DNA of 64,000 nucleotides from Fermentibacter sp963718745 [NCBI: Candidatus Fermentibacterota bacterium] (lineage in GTDB: Bacteria; Fermentibacterota; Fermentibacteria; Fermentibacterales): positions 1,302,001 through 1,366,000 of the forward strand of contig OY970370.1 in NCBI GenBank assembly GCA_963718745.1, in the 5' to 3' direction. Below the pieces are notes generated by a model that was not told where the DNA came from, made no database searches, and worked only from the letters and a program-made list of their open reading frames with translations. Position numbers and translations under genes: made by a program. Below are positions 61,202 through 64,000 of the stretch, piece after piece. The first letter of the stretch is position 1, and every line of letters starts with the position of its first letter.

Positions 61202-62404
61202 TCAGAAAGTTATCGCGGGCGGCCAGAACTGGATGCCGGCCTCGAGCCTCGTCCAGTCCTCGACCGAGACGAGCTCGGTCCTCTCCTGCTGGAGCTTCAT
61301 CCAAACCACGGCCAGAGACGAGAACCTGTACTCGAGCCCCGCGCCCAGCGTTACCCTCCCGCGGCTCGAACCCGCGCCGGCGACGGTTGTCGGACCGCTG
61401 CGCAGGACTGTCGACACGAGGGTGGACAGCCCTTCGAACACATGGATCCTGGCGGATGCCTCGAATCTGGATGTCGCTATGGATGAGGACGTGACCTGGC
61501 CGCCGAGGACCAGCTGGCTGGGGATCTCCCCAAGTCTTCCCTTCGTGAGGACGAGTCTCGCGCCCCCCGAGGATGGCCCGCGGAACCACTCCCCGTCCCG
61601 GTGGTCGAGCGCCGAGAGCGCCGTCAGATTGAGCGCTATCCCTGGCTGGAACGACCTCACGGCGCGGATCCTGCAGGTGAGCCGTTCTCCCAGACCTCCC
61701 CCCAGGAAGTCCTCGCCGCCGAAGGAACCGAACTCGGCCTGCCCTATGATCTGGATCCTCGCCGGCAGAGTCACGGGGCTCACCCCGACGGCTCCGCCGA
61801 TCCTGGACCAGTCCGTCTCGAAATCGATGTCGGTTGCAGAGTGCTTGCGGAACGCACCGCCGGCCCTCACCCAGAGAGGTCCGGGGGCATCCCACTGGAT
61901 GAAGCCCTCGGCCCCCTGCCCCGACCAGCCCAGCGCCGTTCCATCCGCATACTCAAGGCTGCGCTCGACGAGGCTGCCCTCGACGAAGGCCCCGAATCCG
62001 TGGGGGAGCGTGACGCCGAGACCGAGCTCGGGTCTGAGATAGGACCGGTCGAGGACCGTGCCCTCCTGTCCGGGGAGGACGAAATCGAGGCCGTCGCCGG
62101 TCGCCGTGTTCCATCTGAAGCCCGGTTCGACCGAGAGGACACCGAACCGGACGTCTCCATCCAGGAGCAGGTCGTTCCTGCCTATGAAGCGGCGCGGCAC
62201 GAGGCCTCCGCTGTCGGCATCCAGGTATCTCTCTGTGACGCGGATCCCGTAGTTATCTCCGTCGATCGCGCCGTTCCACAGGATCTGCCTGCGGCCGGGA
62301 TCGAAGCCCAGGCTGTCGGACTCGACGTTGACCGATACGAACTGGTCGAGGGTCGCGGAGGAGGCGGATGCGAAGACGATGAAGGCGATAAACAGCGTTT
62401 TCAT
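61202..62404 (-). CDS. Outer-membrane-type beta-barrel of the exported-ferredoxin operon
   Basis: 400 residues from ATG 62404, two bases beyond the ferredoxin lipoprotein stop. Signal MKTLFIAFIVFASASSA. The mature chain alternates strands and turns throughout (FGVLSVEPGFRWNTATGDGLDFVL, RPELGLGVTLPHGFGAFVEGSLVE, RGRVTLGAGLEYRFSSLAVVWMKL) and ends EAGIQFWPPAITF with a terminal Phe. About 16-20 strands would fit. Its place in an operon with three or four exported ferredoxins suggests a porin that lets a ferredoxin reach the outer face. No family name recognised. Confidence 0.68.
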   Translation of the reverse strand: MKTLFIAFIVFASASSATLDQFVSVNVESDSLGFDPGRRQILWNGAIDGDNYGIRVTERYLDADSGGLVPRRFIGRNDLLLDGDVRFGVLSVEPGFRWNTATGDGLDFVLPGQEGTVLDRSYLRPELGLGVTLPHGFGAFVEGSLVERSLEYADGTALGWSGQGAEGFIQWDAPGPLWVRAGGAFRKHSATDIDFETDWSRIGGAVGVSPVTLPARIQIIGQAEFGSFGGEDFLGGGLGERLTCRIRAVRSFQPGIALNLTALSALDHRDGEWFRGPSSGGARLVLTKGRLGEIPSQLVLGGQVTSSSIATSRFEASARIHVFEGLSTLVSTVLRSGPTTVAGAGSSRGRVTLGAGLEYRFSSLAVVWMKLQQERTELVSVEDWTRLEAGIQFWPPAITF

Positions 62405-62405
62405 G

Positions 62406-62648
62406 TCAGTAGATCGCCCCCTTCGGACACTCTTCCACACATCTCATGCAGAAGTGGCAGAGCGACGGGTCGATGACCGCCTCTCCGTCGATCACCTCGA
62501 CCGCACCGTAGGGGCATACCTCTTCGCACTCGCCGCATCCGATGCAGAGGTCCTGGTCGATTACGAGCTGCGTGTTGTCGGCGGGGCCGCTGCAGCCCGC
62601 GGCGAGGAGGAGCAGCAGCAAGCCCAGCAGGCTAGCGTATGGCTTCAT
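62406..62648 (-). CDS. Lipoprotein ferredoxin, 2[4Fe-4S]
   Basis: 80 residues. Lipoprotein signal MKPYASLLGLLLLLLAAGCSG (lipobox AAGC). Then DLCIGCGECEEVCPYGAVEV and SLCHFCMRCVEECPKGAIY, each CxxCxxCxxxCP binding one [4Fe-4S]. No twin-arginine motif, so the signal is Sec/Lsp type, which is odd for an iron-sulfur protein. It overlaps the preceding ferredoxin gene by 17 bases and is followed at once by the barrel gene. Confidence 0.88.
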   Translation of the reverse strand: MKPYASLLGLLLLLLAAGCSGPADNTQLVIDQDLCIGCGECEEVCPYGAVEVIDGEAVIDPSLCHFCMRCVEECPKGAIY

Positions 62649-62865
62649 GGCTGCACACCCCCAGACACATCCCGCAGCCTATGCAGGCGTCGGGATCGAT
62701 GCAGGAGTATCCGTCCCGGATCTCCACGGCATCCACGGGGCAGATCCTGTCGCAGTCGCCGCAGCCGGTGCAGCGGACACGGTCGACCCTGTACTTCACC
62801 CCGGCCAGGGCGATCGCGGCCAGGACCAGCAGGATGAACGGCAGGAGGAGCCTGCGGACAGACAT
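62632..62865 (-). CDS. Membrane-anchored or exported ferredoxin, 2[4Fe-4S]
   Basis: 77 residues starting directly after the stop of the previous gene (TAGATG). N-terminal helix MSVRRLLLPFILLVLAAIALAG holds it in or takes it across the inner membrane; VRR is a weak Tat-like pair but not the full motif. The domain has RCTGCGDCDRICPVDAVEI and ACIGCGMCLGVCSHEAIR, the last site lacking the usual Pro after Cys. Electron carrier between the membrane and the lipoprotein ferredoxin is a reasonable inference. Confidence 0.87.
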   Translation of the reverse strand: MSVRRLLLPFILLVLAAIALAGVKYRVDRVRCTGCGDCDRICPVDAVEIRDGYSCIDPDACIGCGMCLGVCSHEAIR

Positions 62866-63348
62866 CTAGATCGACTCCAGGAGAGTCGCCGACCCGTCCG
62901 TCTCCAGGCCGAAAAGTGCGAAATGGGACGATGCCGAGGGCGCGAGGATTGCATCGACGGGACAGGCCGAAGCGCATAGACCGCATGCTATGCAGGCCTC
63001 CGGATCGATCCAGGCCTTGCCGTCCTGGAGCGTTATGGCATCGACCGGGCAGGTCTGCACGCAGATGCCGCAGCCGATGCAGACATCGGGTTCGACCGCA
63101 AAGCTTCCTGCGAGTTCGACCGACGAGGGGAACTCCCCTGTGAGGCTGTCGGCCTCGATCCTGGCTATCACTGCGCCGCGGGAGGCTGCTTCCGCCTCGA
63201 ACGGGACCGAGGACGCCCTTATCTCGAGGCGGTCCCAGGCGATCCCGCAGTCATCCCAGGAGAGGACGGGCTTGCCGGAATCACTCGAGAAACCCATGCC
63301 GGCGGCGATGGTTGCGAGCGAAAGTGCTATGACGGGGATGAGCCTCAC
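62866..63348 (-). CDS. Exported ferredoxin with N-terminal extra domain
   Basis: 160 residues from GTG 63348 (AGAGGAG upstream). Signal MRLIPVIALSLATIAAGMGFSS. Residues about 25-85 are a beta-type region (PVLSWDDCGIAWDRLEIRAS, AVIARIEADSLTGEFP). Residues 86-135 hold DVCIGCGICVQTCPVDAITL and EACIACGLCASACPVDAIL, two [4Fe-4S] sites. The final 25 residues (SHFALFGLETDGSATLLESI) are not ferredoxin. Stop and next start abut. Confidence 0.87.
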   Translation of the reverse strand: MRLIPVIALSLATIAAGMGFSSDSGKPVLSWDDCGIAWDRLEIRASSVPFEAEAASRGAVIARIEADSLTGEFPSSVELAGSFAVEPDVCIGCGICVQTCPVDAITLQDGKAWIDPEACIACGLCASACPVDAILAPSASSHFALFGLETDGSATLLESI

Positions 63349-63465
63349 GATCTGATACTCCTCTCATGATCCGGGTGCCGGATCGAGCCCGCGTTCCGGG
63401 ATTCGTACCCCGGGGCTGCGTCCGCGGGTCCCGCTATGCCTGTCCTTCTGCTTCGAATCCCCCTC

Positions 63466-64000
63466 TCAAGGGGCGGATGATTCGACGAAGTTGCTTATCG
63501 AGTGCAGGCCGTCCGTGCGGCAGTGCTCGAAGCAGATGCCGCAGCTGATGCACTTCAGGGTGTCTATGAAGATGTAGAAGTCCTCGTCCCAGTAGATCGC
63601 GTCCACGGGGCACGGGGGGGTATTGATTATCGCGTAGCAGGTGGAGGTTTTCCCGTCATTGCAGTGCTCGCAGCGGGACAGGTCGTTGAAATACCTTATC
63701 CTGTACGAGGCATCCGAGCAGACAACGTTCTCGGATGGGGCATCAGTGTCGGAGTATGCCCTCATCGCGAAATAGTACCATGTGTCGTACTTGGCGTCGG
63801 TTATGGCGCTGACGGGGCAGTTGAGGACGCACTGGCCGCAGGATGTGCAGGAGTCGGGATCGATTATTGCTCTACCGTCCACGAGCGCTATCGCGTTCTG
63901 CGGACAGACGGTGGTGCAGATGCCGCATCCGATGCACGTGTTCCGGAAGACGACGGGATCGAGGGAGACCCAGCAGGAGTCCTGGCTGCCTGCGACCGTA
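63466..64000 (-). CDS. Poly-ferredoxin, 5' end outside window
   Basis: At least 177 residues; the frame is open to the right edge. It shows NTCIGCGICTTVCPQNAIAL, DSCTSCGQCVLNCPVSAIT, then DLSRCEHCNDGKTSTCYAI with NTPPCPVDAIYW as a split third site, and KCISCGICFEHCRTDGLH as a fourth. A TWYYFAMRAYSDTDAPSENVVCS insert resembling a fibronectin-type strand lies between. The upstream ferredoxin genes are exported, so this one probably is too, but its N-terminus is not seen. A 117-base gap separates it from the next gene, which may still be in the operon. Confidence 0.85.
   Translation of the reverse strand, partial: TVAGSQDSCWVSLDPVVFRNTCIGCGICTTVCPQNAIALVDGRAIIDPDSCTSCGQCVLNCPVSAITDAKYDTWYYFAMRAYSDTDAPSENVVCSDASYRIRYFNDLSRCEHCNDGKTSTCYAIINTPPCPVDAIYWDEDFYIFIDTLKCISCGICFEHCRTDGLHSISNFVESSAP

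Overview
The window is GC-rich DNA, gene-dense on both strands, from a Gram-negative bacterium. An outer membrane is implied by a TonB-dependent receptor, an OmpA-type protein, several small beta-barrel proteins and many lipoproteins. At least five large secreted proteins end in FlgD-like or type IX-style C-terminal domains, and three others end in a short (E/D)S(S/A)T(W/F)xxIK motif. IorAB, formyl-THF ligase and many ferredoxins suggest an anaerobe that keeps an oxidative-stress operon. From memory this looks like an uncultured lineage of the FCB group (Fermentibacteria, Eisenbacteria or Latescibacteria-like); that placement is inference. No ribosomal marker is present.

0-9.3 kb: scattered envelope and hypothetical genes (DOMON protein cut by the window edge, flavodoxin, DUF2130, two tandem DUF4230 proteins of which the first is frameshifted, esterase lipoprotein, MazG-like pyrophosphohydrolase). 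9.6-16.7 kb: prolyl oligopeptidase, VOC protein, Na/Ca-type exchanger, secreted HExxH protease, DUF378, and a thioredoxin-like secreted protein with an in-frame TGA in the first position of its CxxC motif. 17.7-20.6 kb: perR-katA-peroxiredoxin operon behind a promoter carrying a palindrome. 20.6-28.8 kb: sortase-like-tailed secreted proteins, an S41-type lipoprotein, and a TonB receptor coupled to a propeller lipoprotein. 28.9-34.9 kb: iorA-iorB-yitT, nitroreductase, formate-THF ligase. 35.7-38.6 kb: zur-znuA-znuC-znuB metal uptake operon with a Fur-family operator over a probably leaderless start; znuC carries a frameshift. 38.7-52.7 kb: sulfatase-like lipoprotein, OmpA protein (frameshifted), small stress proteins, XRE regulator with a strong palindromic promoter, methionine-gamma-lyase-like enzyme, FG-GAP protein, GT-C-like membrane protein, and four copies of a 70-bp hairpin repeat.

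52.7-56.4 kb is accessory DNA: hairpin-rich repeat modules, several copies of the 3' tail of tRNA-Asp, and one EreA/ChaN-like gene enclosed by 50-bp direct repeats, ending at the tRNA-Asp gene itself. 56.6-64 kb holds a second probable selenoprotein gene (CxxU), a NapH-like membrane iron-sulfur protein with Cys-rich outer repeats, a CitD-CitE fusion, and a tight operon of exported ferredoxins plus an outer-membrane-type barrel and a TauE/DsbD-like membrane protein.

The two most interesting points are (1) in-frame TGA codons in secreted proteins, two of them next to cysteine in UxxC or CxxU arrangement and each followed at bacterial SECIS distance by a hairpin with an NGGT loop, and (2) the exported-ferredoxin/barrel operon, which could be a cytochrome-free route for electrons across the envelope. 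Neither function is proven by sequence alone.
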